64,000 bases of DNA from Carboxylicivirga sp. (GTDB lineage Bacteria; Bacteroidota; Bacteroidia; Bacteroidales; Marinilabiliaceae): NCBI GenBank assembly GCA_025210475.1, contig JAOARW010000053.1, forward strand, positions 62,001 through 126,000. Reading direction: 5' to 3'. Below the pieces are notes generated by a model. That model worked only from the letters and a program-made list of their open reading frames with translations. It did not search any database and had not been told where the DNA came from. Of the stretch, positions 8,699 through 17,278 are shown in pieces; the stretch's first letter is position 1, and the number at the start of each line of letters is the position of its first letter. The position numbers and the translations under genes were made by a program.

Positions 8699-9602
8699 TG
8701 CCCAATATAGTTAATGTAAAATCAATCTCTCAGCTTCATAATTTATTAGGAGTAAAGCCGCCTAAGCATCCTGCTATATCCTTTATTCACTTTGATGAAA
8801 TGAATATTTCCTCAGAAATGGATTTTGATGGGGCGAGTACAGATTTTTATATTATTTCACTTAAGACTTCGAGCGGGCAATTAAAGTATGGTCGAACTTA
8901 TTATGATTTTGAGGAAGGAACCTTAACTTTTTCAGCTCCAAACCAGGTAATGTATCCATCGCATTTGGTTTCGGATATATTGGATGATAAGGGCTGGAGT
9001 TTGATTTTTCATCCTGATATTCTGTTTGGAACTGAGCTTGGAAGCAAAATTAATACATACAATTTCTTTTCATATGATGTTAATGAGGCCTTGCACATCT
9101 CGGATGATGAAAACAACGATTAATTGATTGCATCAAAAATATTAAAGATGAATACAGTCAAAACCTTGACAAGCATTCGCAAGAAATAATTGTTTCGAAT
9201 CTGGAATTGTTACTCAATTATTGTAAGCGTTTTTACGACAGGCAGTTTATAACCAGGAAAAAACAAAACTCAAGGGTAGTTAATAAGGTGGAAAAAATTC
9301 TTAAGAATTATTTTGACACGGATTTACCGACGCAATCAGGACTCCCAACGGTTAAATATTGTGCCGATCAAGTAAACTTGTCGCCTAACTATTTGAGTGA
9401 TTTGCTGAAGAAGGAGACTGGCAAGAACACCAAAGAACACATTGATTTTTACTTAATTAACAAAGCAAAAGAATTGTTGTTAGGCAAGGATATGAGTATA
9501 AGTGAAATTGGCTTTTATTTAGGTTTTGAGCAATCAAAATCTTTTAGCAAGCTGTTTATAAAACGTACTGGAATGACACCTCGCGAGTATCGTATGAATT
9601 GA
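8698..9602 (+). pseudogene. AraC-family transcriptional regulator broken by a single-base frameshift
   Basis: Residues 1-141 (8698-9123) are the N-terminal sensor part, from FIHFDEMNISSEMDFDG to YDVNEALHISDDE. The frame then stops. In another frame translation continues without a gap as RLIDCIKNIKDEYSQNLDKH, joins LLLNYCKRFYDRQF, and ends with a complete AraC HTH pair (NLSPNYLSDLLKKETG; ISEIGFYLGFEQSKSFSKLF; TGMTPREYR) at 9602. One more A in the A-run at 9110-9113 would restore an unbroken protein of about 301 residues, the usual length. It is either a recent pseudogene or a sequencing error in a homopolymer. Its start overlaps the membrane gene upstream. Confidence 0.85.
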
Positions 9603-9723
9603 TTAATATTAATTATAGGTTTAGTCCTTAAAAACCTTCATCATTTGATTCTAATCAATATTGTTTTATTCTTATTAGAATAATGCTATGGTTAATGGAC
9701 TATGTTATCCTTTTATTATAGAA

Positions 9724-9748
9724 AAGGCTACCTGAATTTGGTAGCCTT
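9724..9748. terminator. Bidirectional terminator hairpin
   Basis: AAGGCTACC (9724-9732) and GGTAGCCTT (9740-9748) form a perfect 9-bp stem with a 7-nt loop. It lies between the convergent AraC pseudogene and the T9SS cargo gene, with TTTTC following on the minus strand. Confidence 0.7.
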
Positions 9749-9770
9749 ATGATTGTCTAAAGCACTATCT

Positions 9771-12143
9771 TTATTTTTTTATCACCTTTTTTGTTATAGT
9801 TTCTTCACCACCGGTGATCTTTATGAGATACACTCCTATTGGTAAATTGGCAAATGGTATTTTCTCATTTACTCGAGAGGTAGTTAATGAGTGATTCCAG
9901 ATTTGTGAACCTGCAGAATTAAATACCTCAACTTTGATTTCGCTCAATTGTTTTAGGTTGAACTCAATATTAAGAATTTCATTTACAGGATTAGGATAAA
10001 GTTCTAATTCTGAGTTTAAAATATTCTCAAAGCCGGTAGGCGTTGAAGATTCTAGTTTAATGTTATCAATAGAGGCAGGAGGACCATAACTTGAACTTAA
10101 TTGATCATCATTACTCCAAGAAAAGATTAAGTGCATCTCGTCATTTGTAATGTTTGATTCATCGAGGTGTATTGTTACGTGATTGACAATGCTTGATTGG
10201 CTATATGTATTCAGACGATAAGCTTTGTTGGCCAAAAACTCGGTGCCTTTAGGAATTAGGTAAACACTCAAATGATCAGTATACTTCACACCTTTGGCCT
10301 TCCAATCAAATTGTAATGTTGCTGATCTGATTCCATTAAAATTTATGGGTTTAATACAATGAGATTTAGTTTCAGAGTTACTATATTGATTATCTTTCCC
10401 ATTATCGGTTATATACATACAATTTCCGTTATGCCCATTTACCTGGCCATACATCCAATAGTTATATTGCCCACCTTGATCAAACAAAAATCCATCCGTA
10501 CTGGTATTAAAGTCAGCTTCTATTGGCAATGACTTATATTCGGGTGCTCCTACTGTTACTGCCCAGATTTGTTTCTGCCCGTTCTCAGCAGTTACAGTAT
10601 ACTGCACAGATTGTGTAAAATCTTGTGAAGTGCTACTTGCTGGTGATATGGATGCGAATTCAGGAAGTTTAATTTCTGGTATTAAATCAGAATAATCGCT
10701 TTTAAGGGTATTTATACGAACGGTATGATTTTCATTATCAATTATAGTCTCATATGATGCATTTTTAAGCTTAAACGAAAGAATATCGTTGTTGGTGTTT
10801 GGTGTGCGTGCTGTTAGTTTAACATTATCAATTGAAGCGGGTGGGCTGTCTGGATAATAGTTTCCGTTACTCCATGAAAATACAAGAAGCATCTTATCTT
10901 GCAATATTTTATCGGGATTTATTTTCAGGGTTGTATTTGTTACTTCGTCTTTATAGTTATATGTACCCAGTTTATAAGCTTTGTTTATTTCCTCTCCTGC
11001 TGAAATATTGACATCAGGAGATATTAAATAAACCTCAAGGTTATCATTGTAATTACCACGTGAACGCCAATCAAAGCTTAAAGTTGCGGATCGTGTGATA
11101 TTAAAATCAACTGGTTTAATGCAATGGGATACTGAGGCAGCTTTTTCATAATCATTGTAATTTCCATTTGGCGTAATAAAAAGGCACTTGCCACTATAGA
11201 TATCCAAATCATTAAATGTCCAATAATTATACTGTCCGCCTTGATCAAGAATGAAACCATCAAGGCCATTTTCAAAGTCTGCATTAATAGGTAAAGTCTG
11301 GTAGTTAGGTGCACTAACAGAGACAGTCCAAACTTGTTTTTGTCCATTTTCGGCTGTTACGGTATATTGTACATCTTGTGTAAAATCCTGAGCAGCACCA
11401 CTCGCCGGAAAAATGGACGCAAATTCGGGCAATTTAATCTCTGGAATTAATTCAGAATAAGTTTCATTTAGTGTTTGAATACGAACGGTGTGATTAGAAT
11501 GGTTAATATTTGCATAATATGAGGCATTATTAAGTTTAAGCGATACAATGTCGTTGTTGGTATTTGGTGTTCGCGCAGTTATACTAACATTGTCGATAGA
11601 AGCAGGAGGGTTAGTACCATATGTATTTCCATTGCACCATGAAAATACAAGCAGCATTTTATTCTGAGAAATTTTTGTAGGGTCAATTTTCAGCGAAGTA
11701 TGTATTACTTTATCCTTATAATAGTAGCTTCCAAGCTTATAATTTTCATGGATTTTTGCACCGGCTGTAATGTTGAAGTCGGCTGGTACTAAGAACACTT
11801 CCAGCTTGTCATTTTGATTGCCTCTCGATCGCCAATCAAAGCTTAAAGTTGCAGACCGTGTGCTATTAAAATCAACTGGTTTAATACAATGGGATACCGA
11901 GGCAGCTTTTGCATAATCATTGTAATTTCCGTTTGGGGTAATAAAAAGGCAGTTGCCGGTATGTACGTCTAATTTATTGTTAGTCCAATAATTTCGTTGG
12001 TTTGTTTGTACAAAATAGAAACCGTCAGTATTTTTATCAAAATTAGCATTAATTGGCAGTTCTTGGTAATTAGTTTGTTGGGCCGCAACAAGCATAATTG
12101 TACTGAACCATAGGGCTAAGATCATTAGGTAGTTATACTTCAT
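9771..12143 (-). CDS. Repeat-containing secreted protein with T9SS type A sorting domain
   Basis: A 790-residue exported protein. The signal peptide is residues 1-21 (ending LVAAQQ). Two long repeats of about 255 residues follow, beginning near residues 26 and 284, each made of a jelly-roll-like module (LPINADF...DGF; CLFITPNGNYNDY; SHCIKPV; LSFDWRSRG; PASIDNV) and a DUF5018-like module ending TVTAENGQKQVW. A third, partial copy from about 538 has only the first module. The last 75 residues are a Por secretion/T9SS type A signal (LYPNPVNEILNIEF ... GVYLIKITGGEET). The protein should be exported and anchored or released at the cell surface. Binding partner unknown; a carbohydrate is possible. 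Confidence 0.85.
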   Translation of the reverse strand: MKYNYLMILALWFSTIMLVAAQQTNYQELPINANFDKNTDGFYFVQTNQRNYWTNNKLDVHTGNCLFITPNGNYNDYAKAASVSHCIKPVDFNSTRSATLSFDWRSRGNQNDKLEVFLVPADFNITAGAKIHENYKLGSYYYKDKVIHTSLKIDPTKISQNKMLLVFSWCNGNTYGTNPPASIDNVSITARTPNTNNDIVSLKLNNASYYANINHSNHTVRIQTLNETYSELIPEIKLPEFASIFPASGAAQDFTQDVQYTVTAENGQKQVWTVSVSAPNYQTLPINADFENGLDGFILDQGGQYNYWTFNDLDIYSGKCLFITPNGNYNDYEKAASVSHCIKPVDFNITRSATLSFDWRSRGNYNDNLEVYLISPDVNISAGEEINKAYKLGTYNYKDEVTNTTLKINPDKILQDKMLLVFSWSNGNYYPDSPPASIDNVKLTARTPNTNNDILSFKLKNASYETIIDNENHTVRINTLKSDYSDLIPEIKLPEFASISPASSTSQDFTQSVQYTVTAENGQKQIWAVTVGAPEYKSLPIEADFNTSTDGFLFDQGGQYNYWMYGQVNGHNGNCMYITDNGKDNQYSNSETKSHCIKPINFNGIRSATLQFDWKAKGVKYTDHLSVYLIPKGTEFLANKAYRLNTYSQSSIVNHVTIHLDESNITNDEMHLIFSWSNDDQLSSSYGPPASIDNIKLESSTPTGFENILNSELELYPNPVNEILNIEFNLKQLSEIKVEVFNSAGSQIWNHSLTTSRVNEKIPFANLPIGVYLIKITGGEETITKKVIKK

Positions 12144-12278
12144 CTTACAATAGTTAAGGTTGTTGATTAAAATGATTAGTTAAAGTTTTACTTAATAAAA
12201 ACGTGATGAATCTTAGTAGATAATATTTATAGATTATATTTTAATATTGTATTTGGTTATAGTTTATAAAATACTGCA

Positions 12279-12307
12279 GATAAACAATTAAATACATATT
12301 GTTTATC
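12279..12307. promoter_or_regulatory. 29-bp inverted repeat upstream of the T9SS cargo gene
   Basis: GATAAACAAT (12279-12288) and ATTGTTTATC (12298-12307) are perfect 10-bp arms around a 9-nt spacer, in the 330-bp gap between prmC and the T9SS gene, 136 bp upstream of the latter's start. There is no T-run, so an operator is more likely than a terminator. A smaller dyad, AGGGA-aatg-TCCCT, lies at 12337-12350. Nothing else is visible in the gap. Confidence 0.4.
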
Positions 12308-12473
12308 GTTCGTAAAACTATAAAAAAAATCAATAAAGGGAAATGTCCCTATAAAAATTTCGAGTTTTTGTTTAATGATTGAGCAGCTTTGAATTGTTAA
12401 GATGGCAATTCAATTATAAATGACTGATAGAATAATTTAAAATATAGACTGATATGGAGTTATGTAATGTTAA

Positions 12474-13322
12474 CTACTTTATAGCTCTCATCATACGGTC
12501 TTTACCATTAATGTCTTTTCGGCATTCGATTGAAGTATAACCAAGGGATGTTAGCAAATCCATCATTTCTTTGGCCAGGTATTCGTTTATTTCGAAGTAA
12601 AGTCGTCCGCCAGGTTTTAACATTGTTAAGCCATGTTGGGCAATTGTTCGGTAAAAAATCAATGGATCTTGATCATCCACAAACAATGCTGTATGTGGTT
12701 CATGCTCCAACACGTTGGCTTCCATCATGGCTTTTTCCAATTCTCGCACATAAGGTGGGTTACTCACAATGCAATCGAATTGTTCATCAGTAGGCTGATG
12801 CGCTAATACATCTACATATTGGAAATCTACAATCTGTTGTAATTGATTAGCATTCTGACGAGCAGTTTTCAGAGCTGCTTCAGAAATGTCCCAGGCTGAC
12901 ACCTGGGTATTTGGTAAGTTGGCTTTTAGGCTGATGGCAATGCAGCCGCTTCCGGTGCCGATATCCAAAACATTGACTGGGCTTGCGTTGTCACTTAAAA
13001 TCCAATCCACCAACTCTTCCGTTTCGGGTCGCGGAATAAGAACCGAAGGGTTAACACAAAATTCCAGTCCATAAAAGAAGGTGGAACCCATGATATATTG
13101 TATGGGTATGTGTTGTTGAAGTTGTTGAGTCATTGTTGCCAGTGATCGGAGTTGATCATCACTCAACAGTTCACGGTTCATTAACAACAATTGTGTGTTG
13201 CCCACTTTTAATACATGCTGAAGCAGGAGTTTTGCCATCTGATTGATTTCCTGCTCTGGATAAAGTTCTTTTAACCCAGATTGTAGCAGTGCTGTGAATT
13301 GATAAACCGTAGTGCCACTCAT
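12474..13322 (-). CDS. prmC: Peptide chain release factor N5-glutamine methyltransferase
   Basis: It methylates the Gln of the GGQ loop of release factors RF1 and RF2. An N-terminal helical domain is followed by a SAM-binding Rossmann domain with VLDIGTGSGCIAISL and the diagnostic catalytic NPPYV. The ATG at 13322 (MSGTTVYQF) is chosen over the longer frame from 13367, because the longer one would overlap the divergent ribD start and its extra residues do not look like family sequence; this gives 282 residues. A -7 box on the minus strand lies at 13348-13341. Confidence 0.93.
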   Translation of the reverse strand: MSGTTVYQFTALLQSGLKELYPEQEINQMAKLLLQHVLKVGNTQLLLMNRELLSDDQLRSLATMTQQLQQHIPIQYIMGSTFFYGLEFCVNPSVLIPRPETEELVDWILSDNASPVNVLDIGTGSGCIAISLKANLPNTQVSAWDISEAALKTARQNANQLQQIVDFQYVDVLAHQPTDEQFDCIVSNPPYVRELEKAMMEANVLEHEPHTALFVDDQDPLIFYRTIAQHGLTMLKPGGRLYFEINEYLAKEMMDLLTSLGYTSIECRKDINGKDRMMRAIK

Positions 13323-13358
13323 TTTTCGTATCTTGAGCGGCAAAATTACGAAACTCCG
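13323..13358. promoter_or_regulatory. 36-bp divergent promoter region of prmC and ribD
   Basis: Only 36 bp separate the two start codons. On the minus strand TAATTTTG (13348-13341) matches the -7 consensus and sits 18 nt from the prmC start. Any ribD promoter must overlap it or lie inside prmC. Confidence 0.45.
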
Positions 13359-14411
13359 ATGAATCATTTATCCCAAGAGGAAAAATACATGCAACGTTGT
13401 CTGCGTTTAGCGCAAATGGCTGAGGGATTAACTTACCCTAACCCTATGGTAGGTAGTGTTATAGTCTATAAAAACCAGATTATTGGCGAGGGTTATCACA
13501 GAAAAGCAGGTGAACCTCATGCTGAGGTAAATGCTGTTCATTCGGTAAAAGACAAAAGTTTACTGAAGCATTCCACCTTGTATGTCAACTTGGAGCCTTG
13601 CGCCCATTATGGAAAAACACCACCCTGTTCAAAACTGATCATCGACCATGAAATCCCGAATGTGGTCATTGGCTGCATCGATTCTTTCTCTGAAGTGGCC
13701 GGTAAAGGTGTAAAAATGATGGAGGCCGCTGGTGTGAAGGTGAAAACAGGTGTTTTGGAGCAGGTAAGTTTGGAATTAAACCGTCGCTTTTTTACTTTTC
13801 ATAACAAGAAACGTCCTTATATTATTCTGAAGTGGGCCGAATCGCAAGATGGTTTTGTGGATATTGAACGAACGGTTGAAAATTATGGTCAACCCACTTG
13901 GATAACCAATAATTGGGCTCGCAGAGCAGTGCATAAACAAAGGGCTTCGGAGCAGGCTATATTAATTGGCACTCAAACGGCTATCAAAGATAATCCATCG
14001 TTAACATTAAGAGATTGGGCTGGTCATCAGCCTTTACGTTGCGTAATTGATAAGCAGCTACGATTAGGCGAACAGTGTCACTTAATAGATCAGAAATGCC
14101 CCACATTGGTTTTTAACGAATTGAAATCAAAAACGGATGGACTTGTTGATTTTGTTCAGGTTTCCGAAGATGAGTTAATCGATGAAGTGCTGACACAATT
14201 GTGGAAACGGGAAATACAGTCAGTGATTATTGAAGGAGGGAGTTATACCTTAACACAATTCATACAATGTAATTTATGGGATGAAGCTTACCGTTATATT
14301 GGCGATGTTAATTTTGAAAAAGGAATACAAGCTCCAAAACTGAGAATATTGCCTAATAATCAACAGCAATTTGGTAGCAGTAAATTGTTGGTGTACCGTA
14401 ATAATTTGTAA
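13359..14411 (+). CDS. ribD: Bifunctional riboflavin biosynthesis deaminase/reductase
   Basis: It performs the second and third steps of riboflavin synthesis: deamination of the pyrimidine, then reduction of the ribosyl side chain. The N-terminal deaminase domain has the zinc motif HAEVNAV and EPCAHYGKTPPC. The reductase domain follows, with ILKWAESQDG, AILIGTQTAIKDNPSLTLR and IIEGGSYTL. The ATG at 13359 (MNHLSQEEKYMQRCL) gives 350 residues and the normal N-terminus; the frame is open upstream into prmC. The cardiolipin synthase gene follows after 31 bp. Confidence 0.93.
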   Translation: MNHLSQEEKYMQRCLRLAQMAEGLTYPNPMVGSVIVYKNQIIGEGYHRKAGEPHAEVNAVHSVKDKSLLKHSTLYVNLEPCAHYGKTPPCSKLIIDHEIPNVVIGCIDSFSEVAGKGVKMMEAAGVKVKTGVLEQVSLELNRRFFTFHNKKRPYIILKWAESQDGFVDIERTVENYGQPTWITNNWARRAVHKQRASEQAILIGTQTAIKDNPSLTLRDWAGHQPLRCVIDKQLRLGEQCHLIDQKCPTLVFNELKSKTDGLVDFVQVSEDELIDEVLTQLWKREIQSVIIEGGSYTLTQFIQCNLWDEAYRYIGDVNFEKGIQAPKLRILPNNQQQFGSSKLLVYRNNL

Positions 14412-14442
14412 ATTACGTCAGAATGAAATCTGACCAACAACT

Positions 14443-15906
14443 ATGGAATTTATAGAGAGTATACCGCCTTTGGTATTCAATATTATAAAGGTGGGCTATG
14501 TGTTTGCCATGCTGGGTATTGTCTTTATTGTGATGCTCGAAAACCGGAGCCCGTTAAAAGCGATACCATGGATACTGGTGTTATTATTTGTACCGGTATT
14601 AGGCGTTGTATTCTTTGTGTTTTTCGGTCAGAATTTACGTAAAGAGAAGATTATCCGTCGAAAGGGTTTAAAGAATCACGATTTACTAAGCGAGATTGCT
14701 CACTCACAAAGTCATAAGCTATCTGAAGGCAGCCTGGACGATACGCCACTTTTGGAGAGTAATAAAAAGCTGATTCAGTTATTTTTAAATAATTCCTCGT
14801 CGATACTTACCATTGGCAACCAGGTGGATGTTTTGAATAATGGCGAGGATACTTTTGATGCCATCATCAATGCTTTGGAATCGGCCAGACACAGCATCCA
14901 TTTGCAGTATTATATTTTTGATGAGGACGAGATTGGCAATCGAATTCTGGATATACTCAAGCAAAAAGCCAGCGAAGGAGTTGAAGTGCGCATGCTGGTG
15001 GACGATGTTGGCAGCTGGGAGCTGAAGCGGCCGTTCTTTAAAGAGCTTCAGAGTTATGGCATCGAGATATATAGTTTTTTAACGGTACGATTCCCATCGC
15101 TTACTTCCAAGGTTAATTATCGCAATCACCGCAAGATTGTGGTAGTGGATGGTGAGATAGGTTTTCTGGGAGGATTAAATATTGCGGATCGTTACCTTAA
15201 AGGTAATCCTGCCTATGGTATTTGGCGCGATATGCACCTGCGCATTACCGGTGATGCTGTAAATGCGTTGCAATCGGTATTCTTTATCGATTGGTATTTT
15301 GTAAGTCAAAAAGATATTGCTGATCCCAAGTATTTTCCTCATAAAAAACCTAGTGGAGATAAACTGGTTCAGATTGTTACCAGTGGTCCCGATTCCGATT
15401 GGCCGGGCATTATGATGGGCTATTATCAGGCCATCGCCAATGCCAAAAAGTATGTTTACATCACCACTCCTTATTTCATGCCGGGCGAAAGTGTATTAAT
15501 GGCTTTAAAAGCGTCAGCTATGGGAGGCGTTGATGTTCGTATTATAATACCCGAGAAAAGTGATGCTTATTTTACGGCTTTATGCACCAAATCCTATATT
15601 AAGGAAATGCTGTTGGCTGGTGTGAAGTTCTATTTGTATCAACCGGGATTTTTACACAGTAAGATGATGGTGGTTGATGATGAGGTTTGTACTATTGGAA
15701 CAACCAATATGGATTTTAGAAGCTTTGAGCAGAATTATGAGGTACAGGCATTTATCTATGATGAGGAAAAGACAAAAGAGGTAAAGTCTTACTTTATGGA
15801 TGACCTTGCCCATTCGGAGCCGGTTCAATTGGAGCAATGGCGTAAGCGTGCCCCCTGGCAAAAAGCTAAAGAATCGTTTGCCCGATTATTTAGCCCTCTG
15901 CTTTAA
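14443..15906 (+). CDS. cls: Cardiolipin synthase
   Basis: A 487-residue membrane enzyme that joins two phosphatidylglycerols (or related donors) to make cardiolipin. Two N-terminal membrane segments (VGYVFAMLGIVFIVML and PWILVLLFVPVLGVVFFVFF) are followed by two phospholipase D halves, with HKD motifs at NHRKIVVVDGEIGFLGG and HSKMMVVDDEVCTIGTTN. Both catalytic His-Lys-Asp sets are intact. It probably shares a transcript with ribD. Confidence 0.93.
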   Translation: MEFIESIPPLVFNIIKVGYVFAMLGIVFIVMLENRSPLKAIPWILVLLFVPVLGVVFFVFFGQNLRKEKIIRRKGLKNHDLLSEIAHSQSHKLSEGSLDDTPLLESNKKLIQLFLNNSSSILTIGNQVDVLNNGEDTFDAIINALESARHSIHLQYYIFDEDEIGNRILDILKQKASEGVEVRMLVDDVGSWELKRPFFKELQSYGIEIYSFLTVRFPSLTSKVNYRNHRKIVVVDGEIGFLGGLNIADRYLKGNPAYGIWRDMHLRITGDAVNALQSVFFIDWYFVSQKDIADPKYFPHKKPSGDKLVQIVTSGPDSDWPGIMMGYYQAIANAKKYVYITTPYFMPGESVLMALKASAMGGVDVRIIIPEKSDAYFTALCTKSYIKEMLLAGVKFYLYQPGFLHSKMMVVDDEVCTIGTTNMDFRSFEQNYEVQAFIYDEEKTKEVKSYFMDDLAHSEPVQLEQWRKRAPWQKAKESFARLFSPLL

Positions 15907-16018
15907 CGAACGTTTCTAAGAAAATGGCAATAATTAATCCATTATACTTCGAAATGTTTTGAATCAGGAAGTTGTGAATTTACCGGATTTTGAACTCCAA
16001 TACTCAGAACCATAAACC

Positions 16019-16792
16019 TTACATTGTAGACTTAACAGCGCCGCCCTCCAGGGCATAAACCTGGCCGGTAACAAACTCAGCCATTGGTGAAAGAAGCCAG
16101 GCAGCGAGATTTCCTAAATAGGAAGGATTACCGAACTTACCGGCAGGAATCGCATTAATAAAAGCTTCTTTGGTGGTGTCAAAATCCTGATTGGTCATCT
16201 GGCTTTTCTTTTCAATTAAACGATTGATGGCAGCTGTATCGTGAGAGCCGGGAGCAATCATGTTAAAATTGATGTTCTGACCACTTACTTCCTGTGAAAC
16301 AGTTTTCATCATGCCTACTACCGACAGACGAAGCGATGTGCTCAATACCAGATTTTCGTAAGGCTGTTTCACCGAAGAGCTTTCGATATACACCACACGA
16401 CCATACTGTTGCTCTTTAAAATGTGGCAAAAGTTTTTGGGTCAATTCCACTTTCCAACGCAACAAATTGCGGTAAGCTTCATCCCAATCAGACAAACGGG
16501 TTTCCTCAAATAATTTAGCAGGTGGTCCACCAGCATTGATAAGTATGCCTGAGATTTTATGCTGAAGCGCCAGATTAACAGTCTGGTTGATAGTATCGGA
16601 TGTAGTAATATTTCCTTTTAGCGGGATAAAGCGTCTTTTATAATTGGCAGACATTTGATCCAGTCCTTCCTGCTTGCGGGCAATGCCAATTACCTTAGCG
16701 CCTTCGTTCATTAAAGAAATGGCTGTTGCCTTTCCAAATCCTGCTGTTGCCCCACAAACAATAAAGGTGCGGTTCTTAATCTGTAAGTCCAT
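16019..16792 (-). CDS. Short-chain dehydrogenase/reductase
   Basis: An SDR-fold oxidoreductase. The nucleotide motif is VCGATAGFGKATA near residues 11-23, NAGGPPAK takes the place of NAG, and the C-terminal PMAEFVTGQVYALEGGA is standard. The active-site Tyr-x-x-x-Lys is not evident: the region after the Ser motif (VYIESSSVKQPYENLVLS) has Tyr but no Lys four residues on, so activity may be altered. The ATG at 16792 (MDLQIKNRTF) is preferred to 16849, giving 257 residues. Substrate unknown. The TfoX-like gene lies upstream in the other direction of reading and is not clearly co-transcribed. Confidence 0.8.
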   Translation of the reverse strand: MDLQIKNRTFIVCGATAGFGKATAISLMNEGAKVIGIARKQEGLDQMSANYKRRFIPLKGNITTSDTINQTVNLALQHKISGILINAGGPPAKLFEETRLSDWDEAYRNLLRWKVELTQKLLPHFKEQQYGRVVYIESSSVKQPYENLVLSTSLRLSVVGMMKTVSQEVSGQNINFNMIAPGSHDTAAINRLIEKKSQMTNQDFDTTKEAFINAIPAGKFGNPSYLGNLAAWLLSPMAEFVTGQVYALEGGAVKSTM

Positions 16793-16890
16793 GGTTAAAA
16801 AGTTTCCTTTATTGACAAATGAAGTGTCAAAAGGTTTAGAGTGTGTCACACTTTAACAAAAGAGTACAGAATAAGATATCTATAAGAATT

Positions 16891-17232
16891 TTACTTTTTC
16901 TTGCTCGATTTAGCAAAAGGATTAAAATCGAGGCAGCGTTGAACCCATTTGTCCAGATCTTCATCCATATCAATGCCAATGGGTTCAACCATCACAAAAC
17001 CTTTCATAACTTTTTTAGTAAAGTCCATTGGTTTACATCCCTCTTCAGATAAACATTGTTCGTAGATGTCTGGATGAATGCGAGCCATCAGGTCATTTTT
17101 AACTATGCCTATACACATCTTATCATCCACCATAAAGCACAAACCTCCCATCATTTTCTTTTCTACATACTGCACTTGTTTATCCTTTAAACTAATGCGT
17201 AAGCGATCTGCTAAATGTTCATCGAATGCCAT
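16891..17232 (-). CDS. TfoX N-terminal domain protein
   Basis: A 113-residue cytoplasmic protein consisting only of the TfoX/Sxy N-terminal domain: MAFDEHLADRLR, KKMMGGLCFMVDDKMCIGIV, DLMARIHPDIYEQ, and a basic tail FAKSSKKK. The competence regulator TfoX has a second domain absent here. Stand-alone copies are common in Bacteroidota and their role is unknown. It lies 46 bp downstream of the patatin gene's 3' end in the same direction? No: it is transcribed leftward from 17232, and the patatin gene ends at 17279, so it directly follows that gene and may be its last cistron. Confidence 0.8.
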   Translation of the reverse strand: MAFDEHLADRLRISLKDKQVQYVEKKMMGGLCFMVDDKMCIGIVKNDLMARIHPDIYEQCLSEEGCKPMDFTKKVMKGFVMVEPIGIDMDEDLDKWVQRCLDFNPFAKSSKKK

Positions 17233-17278
17233 TTTTGAAAGTTAAAGTGTTAACAATAGTTTAAATGTGTTCTGCATC

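Noticed and set aside
8690..9130. Programmed frameshifting in the AraC gene
   Set aside because: The run is only four A, with no slippery heptamer; a deleted base is simpler.
11078..11347. Minus-strand frame inside the T9SS cargo gene
   Set aside because: A different frame of the same strand within a well-supported repeat protein.
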